Positions 14,265-22,657 of a stretch of 64,000 bases of DNA are shown here, in pieces. The stretch lies in NCBI RefSeq assembly GCF_025380365.1, contig NZ_JAOCQF010000002.1, positions 514,846-578,845 on the forward strand. The letters are read 5' to 3'. This DNA comes from Albidovulum sediminis. GTDB lineage: Bacteria; Pseudomonadota; Alphaproteobacteria; Rhodobacterales; Rhodobacteraceae. Position 1 is the first letter of the stretch. The number at the start of each line of letters is the position of its first letter. The notes beneath the pieces were generated by a model. That model saw only the letters and a list, made by a program, of their open reading frames with translations, was not told the origin of the DNA and made no database searches. Position numbers and translations under genes: made by a program.

Positions 14265-16289
14265 ATGACCAATCCCCTGACCGCCCCGTGGACCGGGGAC
14301 TTTGCCCTGCCGCCCTTCGCGACCCTGCGGGACGCGGACTTCGCCCCGGCCTTCGAGGCGGCGCTGGCCGAGGCGCGGGCGGCGGTGGCGGCGATCGCGG
14401 AGAACGCCGAGGCGCCGACCTTCGCCAATACGGTCGAGGCGCTGGAGATGTCGCAGGAGACGCTGTCGCGCGTGGCGGGGGTCTTCTACAACCTCGTCGG
14501 CGCTGACAGCACATCTGAGCGCGAGGCGCTGCAAAGGGATCTCGCGCCGAAGATGGCGGCCTTTGCCTCCGAAGTGACGATGAACCCCGCGCTTTTCGCG
14601 CGTGTCGAAACGCTCTGGCAGGCCCGTGACGCGCTTGGGCTTTCGGAAGAGCGGGCGCGTGTGCTCGACCTCACCCGCCGCCGCTTCGTGCGCGCGGGGG
14701 CGACGCTCGAAGGGGACGCGCGCGACCGGATGAAGGCGGTGCGGGAACGGCTGGCGGTGCTGTCGACCGAGTTCACCCAGAACCTGCTGGCTGATGAGCG
14801 CGACTGGTTCATGCCGCTGGCGGAGGACGACCTCGAGGGGTTGCCGGATTTCGTCGTGGCTTCGGCCCGCGCGGCGGCGAAGGAGCGCGGGCAGGAAGGC
14901 TATGGTGTGACGCTCAGCCGGTCGCTGATCGTGCCGTTCCTGCAGTTCTCGCCGCGCCGGGCACTGAGGGAAAGGGCGTTCGAGGCCTGGGCGGCGCGCG
15001 GCGCGAACGGTGGCGCCACCGACAACCGCTCGCTCGCGGCGGAGATCCTGAAGCTGCGGGAGGAGCGGGCGCGGCTTCTGGGGTACGAGAGCTTCGCGGA
15101 CTACAAGCTTGAGACCGAGATGGCGAAAACGCCCGACCGCGTGCGAACGCTGCTGATGCGGGTCTGGGACCCGGCGCGGGCGAAGGCGATGGGGGATGCG
15201 GCCGTCCTGACCGCGATGATGCACGAGGACGGGATCAACGCCGCGCTCGAACCCTGGGACTGGCGCTATTACGCGGAACGGCGGCGGGCGCGGGACCATG
15301 CGATCGACGAGGCGTCGCTGAAGCCCTACCTCGCGCTGGACGCGATGATCGGCGCGGCCTTCGACTGCGCCACGCGCCTGTTCGGGCTGGCGTTCCGACC
15401 GCTCGACGTGCCGCTTTATCATCCCGACGCCCGCGCCTGGGAAGTGTCGCGCGACGGGCGCCACCTGGCGGTGTTCATCGGCGACTATTTCGCGCGGCCG
15501 TCCAAGCGGTCCGGGGCCTGGTGTTCGGCCTTCCGCCAGCAGCGCAAGCTGGGCGGCGAGGTGCGGCCGGTGGTCGTGAACGTGTGCAACTTCGCCCGGC
15601 CGTCCGACGGCGCGCCGGCGCTTTTGTCCTGGGACGACGCGCGGACGCTGTTCCACGAATTCGGCCACGCGCTGCACCAGATGCTGTCGGACGTGACGTT
15701 CGAAAGCATCTCCGGAACCTCGGTCGCGCGCGATTTCGTCGAACTGCCCAGCCAGCTTTACGAGCATTGGCTCGAAGTGCCCGAGGTGATCGAGCGGCAT
15801 GCGCGCCACGTTGCGACGGGGCAGCCGATGCCGCGCGACATGCTGGACCGGCTTATGGCCGCGCGCAACTTCGACCAGGGATTCGCGACCGTGGAATATG
15901 TCGCCTCGGCGCTGGTCGATCTGGCTTTTCACGAGGGGGCGGCACCCGACGATCCGATGGCGGCGCAAGCGGCGGAACTGGAGCGGATCGGGATGCCCGC
16001 CGCGATCCGGATGCGCCACGCGACGCCGCACTTCGCCCATGTCTTCGCGGGCGACGGCTATTCGGCCGGCTACTACAGCTACATGTGGTCCGAGGTGATG
16101 GACGCGGACGCCTTCGAGGCGTTCGAGGAGGCCGGCGATCCATTCGATCCGGAGACGGCGAATCGGCTGGAGAAATGGGTGCTGTCTGCGGGCGGCTCGC
16201 AGGAGGCGGAGGCCCTTTATACCGGCTTCCGCGGGCGAATGCCCGGCGTGGAGGCGCTGCTGCGCGGGCGAGGACTGGCAAAATCCTGA
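14265..16289 (+). CDS. M3 family oligopeptidase (Dcp/OpdA-like zinc peptidase)
   Basis: Cytoplasmic zinc oligopeptidase that cleaves short peptides. 674 residues from the ATG at 14265 after AAGGAGG. The zinc site is LFHEFGHALHQM (HExxH at about residue 464-468), with the distal glutamate expected in GTSVARDFVELPSQLYEHW. The YSAGYYSYMWSEVMDADAF block near the C-terminus is typical of the M3 family and completes the substrate pocket. Which of Dcp, OpdA or PrlC it corresponds to cannot be settled from sequence alone. Confidence 0.95.
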   Translation: MTNPLTAPWTGDFALPPFATLRDADFAPAFEAALAEARAAVAAIAENAEAPTFANTVEALEMSQETLSRVAGVFYNLVGADSTSEREALQRDLAPKMAAFASEVTMNPALFARVETLWQARDALGLSEERARVLDLTRRRFVRAGATLEGDARDRMKAVRERLAVLSTEFTQNLLADERDWFMPLAEDDLEGLPDFVVASARAAAKERGQEGYGVTLSRSLIVPFLQFSPRRALRERAFEAWAARGANGGATDNRSLAAEILKLREERARLLGYESFADYKLETEMAKTPDRVRTLLMRVWDPARAKAMGDAAVLTAMMHEDGINAALEPWDWRYYAERRRARDHAIDEASLKPYLALDAMIGAAFDCATRLFGLAFRPLDVPLYHPDARAWEVSRDGRHLAVFIGDYFARPSKRSGAWCSAFRQQRKLGGEVRPVVVNVCNFARPSDGAPALLSWDDARTLFHEFGHALHQMLSDVTFESISGTSVARDFVELPSQLYEHWLEVPEVIERHARHVATGQPMPRDMLDRLMAARNFDQGFATVEYVASALVDLAFHEGAAPDDPMAAQAAELERIGMPAAIRMRHATPHFAHVFAGDGYSAGYYSYMWSEVMDADAFEAFEEAGDPFDPETANRLEKWVLSAGGSQEAEALYTGFRGRMPGVEALLRGRGLAKS

Positions 16290-16496
16290 GGTTCTGGGTC
16301 TGATTGCTGCGATTTGTTCAACAGTCTGACTCTCAGATTTGTGACTATCTCCGGTTGCGTTCAAATGTGGCCGAAATACGGCAGCGTGTAATGCGTAGCC
16401 CTGATCTTGTGGAAATCGACGCGATTTCGTGTTTAGATAGACAGATAACGGTGGAATGCCGGCGGCTGGACATTCTTGAGGGAAGGTGGGCAGATC
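16290..16496. other. AT-richer intergenic region ahead of the CTERM gene
   Basis: About 200 bp with visibly lower GC than its surroundings and no credible gene. It must hold the promoter of the CTERM-tailed protein gene at 16497, but I cannot pick out clear -35/-10 elements. Confidence 0.5.
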
Positions 16497-16874
16497 ATGA
16501 AGACAGGCAGGCGTGTTCTTGCGGTGGCGGTGGTCGGTCTTCTGGCCGCGGGTCCGGCTGTGTCCGGGACGGTCGGCTTCAGCTCGGTACAACCGCGCAT
16601 CTTCGGATACGGCGCGACCCCTTCCACGGCATCGCAGCCCGTTCACAACATCCTTCTCGGCAAGCCGGCCATCGCAAGCCTGTTCGCGCTGATCTCCGGG
16701 CTCAAGCTCGACGCCGTCTCGGCCTCTGCCTTCCAGCGCTTCTCGGCGCTGAACGACAAGGGCACCGCTAGGCCGGGCAGCGAGGTTTCCGCAGTGCCGC
16801 TGCCGCCGGCAGTCGCCATGCTTCTGGCGGCACTGGCGGGTCTCTTCGCGCTGCGGCGCAAGCGGTCGGCCTGA
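16497..16874 (+). CDS. VPLP-CTERM sorting-domain protein, otherwise unknown
   Basis: A 125-residue secreted protein of unknown function. It starts with a Sec signal peptide (KTGRRVLAVAVVGLLAAGPA, cut near VSG) and ends with the tripartite exosortase signal VPLPPAVAMLLAALAGLFAL followed by RRKRSA: a VPLP motif, a helix and a basic tail. By family knowledge such tails are cut by an exosortase (often the VPLPA/PEP type) and the protein is moved to the cell surface or matrix. The middle ~70 residues have no recognised domain. No exosortase is in the window. An intrinsic terminator follows, so it is a single-gene unit. Confidence 0.8.
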   Translation: MKTGRRVLAVAVVGLLAAGPAVSGTVGFSSVQPRIFGYGATPSTASQPVHNILLGKPAIASLFALISGLKLDAVSASAFQRFSALNDKGTARPGSEVSAVPLPPAVAMLLAALAGLFALRRKRSA

Positions 16875-16897
16875 CAGCGGGACGCTGAATCGGATCA

Positions 16898-16924
16898 GGG
16901 CCGCGATTGCGGCCCTTTTTCTTT
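16898..16924 (+). terminator. Intrinsic terminator after the CTERM gene
   Basis: Perfect 7-bp stem GGGCCGC (16898-16904) / GCGGCCC (16909-16915), loop GATT, followed by TTTTTCTTTT. It lies 24 bp after the stop codon. Confidence 0.9.
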
Positions 16925-16950
16925 TCCTCGGGCGGTGACATGGTGCGCCC

Positions 16951-18030
16951 ATGTCGACGGATTTCCTCATCATCGGCGGCGGCATCGCGGGCGTTTCGGC
17001 GGCCGCGCGCCTGTCGCATCTGGGCTCGGTCGTGCTGGCCGAGGCCGAAAGCGCGCTGGCCTGGCATGCCTCGGGCCGGTCGGCCGCGCTCTATGAACCC
17101 GGTTACGGCACCGGGGCCGTCACCGATCTGACCCGCGCGAGCGGCCCCTACCTGGCTGAGGCGAACGGCGGGGTCCTGTCGCCCCGCGGTCTTCTCATGG
17201 TTGGTGGCGACGAGGGTGCGGCAGAGTTCGCGCGCGAAGCCGAGGCGATGGGCATGGCGCCGCTTTCGGTGGAGGAGGCGCGCGCAATCGTGCCGATCCT
17301 GTCGCCCGACCGGGTAACCATGGCCGCGCATTCCGACGCCGCGCGCGACATCGACACCGACCGCCTGATCCAGAACTTCCTGCGCGAGGCGCGCGGCAAC
17401 GGTGCGCGGATCGAAACCGGCGCGCGGGTCACGGCAATCTCGCGAACGGCGGGCGGCTGGCAGGCGGAAACGCCCAAGGGCCCGCTTTCGGGGCGCATTC
17501 TGGTGAACGCGGCAGGGGCCTGGGCGGACGGGATCGCGGCGATGGCCGGCGCCGCGCCGCTGGGCCTTCGCCCGTTCCGCCGGTCAATGGCGCGCATCCC
17601 GGCGCCGACCGGGCATGACGTTGCGCGCTGGCCGATGGTCTTCGGCGCGGGCGAAAGCTGGTACATGAAACCAGATGCCGGCGCGCTCATCGTCTCGCCC
17701 GCCGATGAGGACCTGATGGAGCCGCATGACGCCTGGGCCGACGACATGGTTCTGGCCGAGGGGCTGGCGCGCTATGAGGAATTCGTAACCGCCCCCGTCA
17801 CTCGGCTTCTCGCCTCCTGGGCGGGGCTTCGGACCTTCGCGCCCGACCGGGTGCTGGTGATCGGAAGGGATCCGCTGGTGCGGGATTTCTACTGGTTGGC
17901 GGGGCAGGGCGGCTACGGCTTCCAGACCAGCCCGGCGGCCAGCCGCCACCTTGCCGATCTGGTCGAGGGCTGCGCGCCCGAGATCGGCGCCACCGCGACC
18001 GCCGCCCTGTCCCCGTCCCGGTTTGCCTGA
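16951..18030 (+). CDS. FAD-dependent oxidoreductase (DAO/DadA type)
   Basis: A 359-residue flavoprotein of the D-amino acid oxidase/glycine oxidase fold. The N-terminus has the dinucleotide motif IIGGGIAGVSAAARL and a conserved ASGRSAALYEPGYG; near the C-terminus are WAGLRTFAPDRVLVIG and WLAGQGGYGFQTSPA, where the FAD-binding GxGxxG-like loop ends. It probably oxidises a D-amino acid or other secondary amine; the electron acceptor and substrate are unknown. Starts 27 bp after a terminator and is followed 2 bp later by a methyltransferase gene, so both are one transcript. Confidence 0.9.
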   Translation: MSTDFLIIGGGIAGVSAAARLSHLGSVVLAEAESALAWHASGRSAALYEPGYGTGAVTDLTRASGPYLAEANGGVLSPRGLLMVGGDEGAAEFAREAEAMGMAPLSVEEARAIVPILSPDRVTMAAHSDAARDIDTDRLIQNFLREARGNGARIETGARVTAISRTAGGWQAETPKGPLSGRILVNAAGAWADGIAAMAGAAPLGLRPFRRSMARIPAPTGHDVARWPMVFGAGESWYMKPDAGALIVSPADEDLMEPHDAWADDMVLAEGLARYEEFVTAPVTRLLASWAGLRTFAPDRVLVIGRDPLVRDFYWLAGQGGYGFQTSPAASRHLADLVEGCAPEIGATATAALSPSRFA

Positions 18031-18032
18031 CA

Positions 18033-18695
18033 ATGCCCCCACGCCCCTTGCACCTTGCCTACAGTTCCCCCGCCACCGACGGCGACGGCGACGACCGCCG
18101 GATCGCGGCGTCGGCAGAGCGTAACACCGCGCCAATCCTGGCCGTCCTTGGCCGCCACGCGCCGCGCCAGGGGCGCGCGCTGGAACTGGCGGCGGGCACG
18201 GGGCAGCATTCGGTCGCATTCGCCGAGGCCTTCCCCGGCCTGCACTGGCAGCCCTCGGACGGGGCGGCGGACGCGCTGGCCTCGATCGCGGCATGGCGCA
18301 GGGTGTCGGGCCTTGCGAACCTGGCGGAGCCGGTCCTTCTCGACATCGCCGAACCGGACTGGGGACTGCGGCATTCGGGCCAGGATCTGGTCTTTGTCGC
18401 CAACCTGCTGCACCTCATCAGCGAGGCGGAGGCCCTGTCGGTTCTTCACGGCATGGGACAGGCGCTTCAGCCGGGCGGCACCGCGATGGTCTACGGTCCC
18501 TTCCGCCGGAACGGCGCCCTGACGAGCGAGGGCGACCGGACCTTCGACGCTTCGTTGCGCAGGCAGGACGCCGACATCGGCTACAAGGACGAAGCCTGGG
18601 TCACCGGGATGGCGGCCGGGGCAGGGCTGACCCTGCGTGCGGCCGAGGACATGCCCGCCAACAACCTGTGCCTTGTCTTCGGCAAGGCGGGCTGA
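18033..18695 (+). CDS. DUF938 family SAM-dependent methyltransferase
   Basis: 220 residues. The N-terminus RRIAASAERNTAPILAVLGR and the SAM-binding motif LELAAGTGQHSVAFAEAFPG, followed by WQPSDGAADALASI, are typical of DUF938 class I methyltransferases. The substrate is not known for this family. The conserved GPFRRNGALTSE and the end AEDMPANNLCLVFGK agree with the family. It follows the FAD oxidoreductase by 2 bp, which suggests coupled translation, although no functional link is established. Confidence 0.9.
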   Translation: MPPRPLHLAYSSPATDGDGDDRRIAASAERNTAPILAVLGRHAPRQGRALELAAGTGQHSVAFAEAFPGLHWQPSDGAADALASIAAWRRVSGLANLAEPVLLDIAEPDWGLRHSGQDLVFVANLLHLISEAEALSVLHGMGQALQPGGTAMVYGPFRRNGALTSEGDRTFDASLRRQDADIGYKDEAWVTGMAAGAGLTLRAAEDMPANNLCLVFGKAG

Positions 18696-18724
18696 GGGTT
18701 TTTGTATTCCGGTTTCTGAATGAA

Positions 18725-18738
18725 TTGACCTTGATCAA
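18725..18738 (+). promoter_or_regulatory. FnrL/FNR box upstream of the AhpD-like gene
   Basis: TTGAC-CTTG-ATCAA matches the FNR palindrome TTGAT-N4-ATCAA at 9 of 10 positions. Its centre is about 59.5 bp before the ATG at 18791. A class II activated promoter (box at -41.5) would start transcription near 18773, leaving room for the AGGAG at 18780-18784. Confidence 0.7.
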
Positions 18739-18790
18739 GGCAGGCGTCCCCTGAACGTGGAACCGGAGATCCGGCAACTCAGGAGTTCCC

Positions 18791-19126
18791 ATGACCTACA
18801 AGCAGAAGATCGACGACATGCGCGCGGAGTTACGCGTGCTCAACCGGGCGGTCCCCGCCGCGATGGTCGGCTTTTCGACGCTGTCCAAGGCAGTCAAGGA
18901 CAACGGGCCGCTGAGCGTCAAGGAAAAGGAATATGTGGCGCTGGGCATGGCGGTTGCGCTGCGCTGCGAACCCTGCATCAACTTCCACGTCGAGGCCTTG
19001 ATGAAGGCCGGCGCCACGCGCGAGGAACTGGGCGACGTGCTGGCCATGGCGATCCAGATGGGCGGCGGCCCGGCCGTCATGTACGCCGGGCATGCGATTG
19101 CCTGCTGGGACGAACTCGCCGCCTGA
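18791..19126 (+). CDS. Carboxymuconolactone decarboxylase family (AhpD-like) protein
   Basis: 111-residue, probably oligomeric, redox protein. The motif CEPCINFHVEALMKAGATREEL has the C-x-x-C...H arrangement of AhpD-type peroxidase partners, not of true decarboxylases, so I expect a thiol redox or peroxide role. It ends with GGGPAVMYAGHAIACWDEL. A clear AGGAG precedes the ATG. The FnrL box upstream implies expression under low oxygen. It stands alone between a methyltransferase and a lysozyme gene. Confidence 0.92.
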   Translation: MTYKQKIDDMRAELRVLNRAVPAAMVGFSTLSKAVKDNGPLSVKEKEYVALGMAVALRCEPCINFHVEALMKAGATREELGDVLAMAIQMGGGPAVMYAGHAIACWDELAA

Positions 19127-19203
19127 CGGCGGCACGCCCGGTGACAATGCCGCCCTGAGGTTGTATGCTGCGGTCAAACGCGGACAACACGCGGGGCGTC
19201 AAC

Positions 19204-19971
19204 ATGCGGGCAGTGACCAGGATCGTTTCATCGGCCGTCCTTCTGGCGGCGCTTTCCGCCTGCGGGGGTGGCCATCCGCGCGGCATCCCGAGCCGGTTCG
19301 ACGACGTCGACCCCTACGCCTGGCGCCAGAACGCGCCCGACACCTACCCCGTGCACGGCATCGACGTGTCGCGCTGGCAGGGCCAGATCGACTGGCACCG
19401 GGTATCCGGGTCGGGCGTTGCCTTCGCCTTCATCAAGGCGACGGAGGGCGGCGATGTCGCCGACCCGCTGTTCGCCCATCACTGGCAGGGCGCCACCGCC
19501 GCGGGCATCCCCGCAGGGGCCTACCATTTCTATTATCACTGCCGGGGCGGGGCGGAGCAGGCGCTCTGGTTCCTTGAAAATGCCCCGCCGCGGGCGGGCA
19601 CGCTTCCTCCCGTGCTCGACATCGAATGGACGCAGTCCCGCAACTGCCCGCGCCGTCCCGACCCCGAGACGGTCCGGGCCGAGGCGCAGGCGTTTCTCGA
19701 CGTGGTCACCGCGGCCTGGGGCAAGCGGCCGGTGATCTACACGACGGTGGACTTCTGGACCGAGAACGAGATGTGGCGGCTGGGCGGCTATCCGTTCTGG
19801 CTGCGTTCGGTCGCGGGCCATCCGCAGGAAACCTATGGCCACCGGCACTGGACCTTCTGGCAGTACACCGGAACCGGAAGGGTTCCCGGCATCGCCAACG
19901 AGGTCGACCTGAACGCCTTCGCGGGAAGCGAGGCGGAGTGGCAGGCCTGGCTGGCCGCGGCCACGCTCTGA
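19204..19971 (+). CDS. Glycoside hydrolase family 25 lysozyme-like lipoprotein
   Basis: 255 residues. The signal peptide has a lipobox (LLAALSAC), so the protein should be lipid-anchored. The GH25 catalytic fold is evident: GIDVSRWQGQIDWHRV, FAFIKATEGGD, GAYHFYYHC, the acidic catalytic pair in PPVLDIEW, and FWQYTGTGRVPGI. It would cut the glycan strands of peptidoglycan (N-acetylmuramidase). The ATG at 19204 is chosen because it starts directly at the signal peptide; an in-frame ATG at 19165 adds 13 polar residues. Confidence 0.95.
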   Translation: MRAVTRIVSSAVLLAALSACGGGHPRGIPSRFDDVDPYAWRQNAPDTYPVHGIDVSRWQGQIDWHRVSGSGVAFAFIKATEGGDVADPLFAHHWQGATAAGIPAGAYHFYYHCRGGAEQALWFLENAPPRAGTLPPVLDIEWTQSRNCPRRPDPETVRAEAQAFLDVVTAAWGKRPVIYTTVDFWTENEMWRLGGYPFWLRSVAGHPQETYGHRHWTFWQYTGTGRVPGIANEVDLNAFAGSEAEWQAWLAAATL

Positions 19972-19976
19972 CGTGA

Positions 19977-20000
19977 AAGGGGCCGGTTGCCCGGCCCCTT
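19977..20000. terminator. Bidirectional terminator between convergent genes
   Basis: Perfect 10-bp stem AAGGGGCCGG / CCGGCCCCTT with loop TTGC, located between the lysozyme gene (+) and the GcvT-family gene (-). A short T-run follows on the minus strand. Confidence 0.8.
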
Positions 20001-20030
20001 CCCGATCGCTTCCGGACAGGTTCTGCCCGG

Positions 20031-22532
20031 TCAGCCGTTGACGCGGATACGCTCGTTCTTCGGGTCGAAGGGGCTGTCCTCGACCACCACCGCGTCCCAT
20101 TCCTGGCGCAGCATCCGGACCTTGAGCTTCGTGCCCACCGCGGCGAGGTCGGGGCGGACATAGCCCATGCCGATCTGCTTGCCGAAGGCGACCGACCAGC
20201 CGCCCGACGTCAGGCGACCGATCTTCTCGCCGTTCAGCAGCAGCGCCTCCTTGCCCCAGGGGTCGGTATCCGACGGCCCGTCGATCAGGAGCGTGACGCA
20301 CATGGCGCGAATACCGGTGTCGAGCATCGCCTGCTTGCCGTGGAAGTCCTTGGAAAGGTCGATGAAGCGGTCAAGGCCCGCTTCGGCCGGGGTGGCGTCG
20401 CGGCCCAGTTCGGTGCCGAAGGCGCGGTAGGATTTCTCCTGACGCAGCCAGTTCTGCGCGCGCGCGCCAACCAGTTTCATCCCGTGCTTCTCGCCCGCGG
20501 GGATCAGCAGGTCCCAGAGGTAGCGCTGCATCTCGATCGGGTGGTGAAGTTCCCAGCCAAGCTCGCCCGTGTAGGCCACGCGGATCGCGTTGACCGGGCA
20601 CATGCCCAGTTCGATCCGCCGCGCGGAGAGCCAGGGGAAGCGCTTGTTCGACAGCGCCGTTTCCGGATCGGCGTCCTTGATGATCTCCTTCAGGATGTCG
20701 CGCGACTTCGGCCCGGCGATCGCAAAGACGCCCCACTGGGTCGTCACGTCGTGGACGTCGACCCAGCCGCCGCCGTTGGCCATGAAGTCCTCGACCGATT
20801 TCTTCAGGAAATCGGCGTCATAGGCCGTCCACGCCCCGGCAGAGACGAGGTAATAGTCGTTCTCGCCGTTCCGGACGATGGTGTATTCGGTCCGCGTCGT
20901 GCCGGCGCCGGTCAGCGCATAGGTCAGGTTGATGCGGCCGATCGCGGGCAGCTTGTTGCAGGTGAACCAGTCGAGGAACGCGGTCGCACCCGGCCCGCGC
21001 ACGATGTGCTTGGTGAAGGCGGTCGCGTCGATCAGGCCGGCGGTTTCGCGGATGGCTTTCGCCTCGTCCACGGCATACTGCCACCACGCGCCACGGCGGA
21101 AGCTGCGGCTGTCATGGTCGAAGGTCGCGGGCGCGTCCTTTGGCCCGTAGTAGTTCGGCCGTTCCCAGCCGTTCACCTGGCCGAACTGCGCGCCAAGCGC
21201 CTTCTGCCGGTCGTAGACGGGCGCCGTGCGCAGCGGGCGGCAGGCCTCGCGCTCCTCATCCGGGTGATGCAGGATGAAGACGTGCTCATAGCACTCCTCG
21301 TTCTTGCGCGCCGCATATTCGGTCGTCATCCAGCCGCCGTAGCGCTTGGGATCGAGGCTGGCCATGTCGATCTCGGCCTCGCCCTCCACCATCATCTGCG
21401 CAAGATACTTGCCGGTGCCGCCCGCGGCGGTGATGCCGAAGGAAAAGCCCTCGGCCAGCCACATGTTCCTGAGGCCCGGCGCCGGGCCGACCAGCGGGTT
21501 GCCATCGGGCGTGTAGCAGATCGGGCCGTTGAAATCGTCCTTCAGGCCCACGGTCTCCGACGACGGAAGCCGGTGGATCATCGACATGTATTCTTCCTCG
21601 ATCCGCTCGAGGTCGAGCGGGAAGAGGTCGGCGCGGAATGTTTCCGGCACGTCGTAGAGGAAGCGCGCGGGGGCGTTGCGCTCATACGGGCCGAGGATCC
21701 AGCCGCCGCGCTCCTCGCGGACATACCACTTGGCGTCGGCGTCGCGCAGGACGGGGTGCTCCGGGTTGCCGGCGGCGCGCCACGCCTGAAGCGCGGGGTC
21801 GGGCTCGGTCACGATATACTGATGTTCGACCGGGATGGCGGGGATGCGGATCCCGAGAAGCCGGGCGGTGCGCTGGGCGTGGTTGCCGGTCGCGGTGACG
21901 ACATGTTCGGCGGTGATGACCACCTGTTCCTCGCCGGGGACGAGGTTGCCGCCCTTCTCGACCATCTTCGAGCAGGTCACCCGCCATTCCGAGCCGGTCC
22001 AGAAATAGCTGTCGACCTGCCACTTGCGCTCGATCGTGCAGCCGTGCTGGCGCGCGCCCTTGGCCATCGCCTGCGTCACGTCGGCGGGGTTGATGTAGCC
22101 GTCCTGCGGATGGAAAAGCGCGCCCTTCAGATCCTCGGTCCTGACCAGCGGCCAGCGGTCCTTGATCTGCGCCGGCGTCAGGAACTCGTGGTAGACGCCC
22201 GCGGTCTCGGCAACCGAGGAATAGAGCATGTACTCGTCCATCCGCGCGTCGGTCTGCGCCATGCGCAGGTTGCCGACGACCGCGAAGCCCGCGTTGAGGC
22301 CGGTCTCGGCCTCAAGGGTCTTGTAGAAGTCGACCGAGTACTTGTGGATATGGGTGGTCGCGTAGGACATGTTGAACAGCGGCAGCAGCCCCGCCGCGTG
22401 CCAGGTCGAGCCCGAGGTCAGCTCGTCCCGCTCCAGGAGCATCGTGTCCCATCCGGCCTTCGCAAGATGATAGGCGATCCCGCATCCGACGGCGCCGCCG
22501 CCGACGACAAGGGCTTTGACATGGGTTTTCAT
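20031..22532 (-). CDS. GcvT-family FAD enzyme (dimethylglycine/sarcosine dehydrogenase-like)
   Basis: 833 residues. The N-terminal half is a DAO-type FAD domain (VGGGAVGCGIAYHLAKAG) with GSTWHAAGLLP, whose His is the covalent FAD attachment site in dimethylglycine dehydrogenase. The C-terminal half (~430-833) is a GcvT/aminomethyltransferase domain that takes the released one-carbon unit to tetrahydrofolate (NGENDYYLVSAGAWTAYDAD, AYTGELGWELHHPIEMQRYL). By family it oxidatively N-demethylates dimethylglycine, sarcosine or a similar N-methyl compound. It sits next to a RutR-like regulator and a hydantoinase/carbamoylase operon, so the substrate may be an N-methylated hydantoin product. Confidence 0.9.
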   Translation of the reverse strand: MKTHVKALVVGGGAVGCGIAYHLAKAGWDTMLLERDELTSGSTWHAAGLLPLFNMSYATTHIHKYSVDFYKTLEAETGLNAGFAVVGNLRMAQTDARMDEYMLYSSVAETAGVYHEFLTPAQIKDRWPLVRTEDLKGALFHPQDGYINPADVTQAMAKGARQHGCTIERKWQVDSYFWTGSEWRVTCSKMVEKGGNLVPGEEQVVITAEHVVTATGNHAQRTARLLGIRIPAIPVEHQYIVTEPDPALQAWRAAGNPEHPVLRDADAKWYVREERGGWILGPYERNAPARFLYDVPETFRADLFPLDLERIEEEYMSMIHRLPSSETVGLKDDFNGPICYTPDGNPLVGPAPGLRNMWLAEGFSFGITAAGGTGKYLAQMMVEGEAEIDMASLDPKRYGGWMTTEYAARKNEECYEHVFILHHPDEEREACRPLRTAPVYDRQKALGAQFGQVNGWERPNYYGPKDAPATFDHDSRSFRRGAWWQYAVDEAKAIRETAGLIDATAFTKHIVRGPGATAFLDWFTCNKLPAIGRINLTYALTGAGTTRTEYTIVRNGENDYYLVSAGAWTAYDADFLKKSVEDFMANGGGWVDVHDVTTQWGVFAIAGPKSRDILKEIIKDADPETALSNKRFPWLSARRIELGMCPVNAIRVAYTGELGWELHHPIEMQRYLWDLLIPAGEKHGMKLVGARAQNWLRQEKSYRAFGTELGRDATPAEAGLDRFIDLSKDFHGKQAMLDTGIRAMCVTLLIDGPSDTDPWGKEALLLNGEKIGRLTSGGWSVAFGKQIGMGYVRPDLAAVGTKLKVRMLRQEWDAVVVEDSPFDPKNERIRVNG

Positions 22533-22546
22533 GGGCCGACTCCTCG

Positions 22547-22563
22547 GGTCATATGGTTGGACC
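22547..22563 (-). promoter_or_regulatory. Possible degenerate RutR-like operator upstream of the GcvT-family gene
   Basis: GGTCATATGGTTGGACC shares the CATATGG core with the strong operator at 23342-23357, but the flanking halves do not match the consensus. It lies 15 bp before the start of the GcvT-family gene, where a repressor would act. Confidence 0.3.
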
Positions 22564-22657
22564 CTATCTGCCAGAGGCGCGGTGATCGTGATAGGTCAGC
22601 CCGACGCTTGCTGGCGGAAAAGCGACACCGGCCACGGTCGCTTTCGGTGCGGCGCCC

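Noticed and set aside
14106-16985. 959-codon open frame on the minus strand
   Set aside because: Antisense to the M3 peptidase; Arg/His/Pro-rich translation with no family. A shadow of GC-biased codons.
18700-18720. Third copy of the hairpin-tail repeat (TTTTTGTATTCCGG)
   Set aside because: Only partial similarity and no hairpin or AAGGGG tail.
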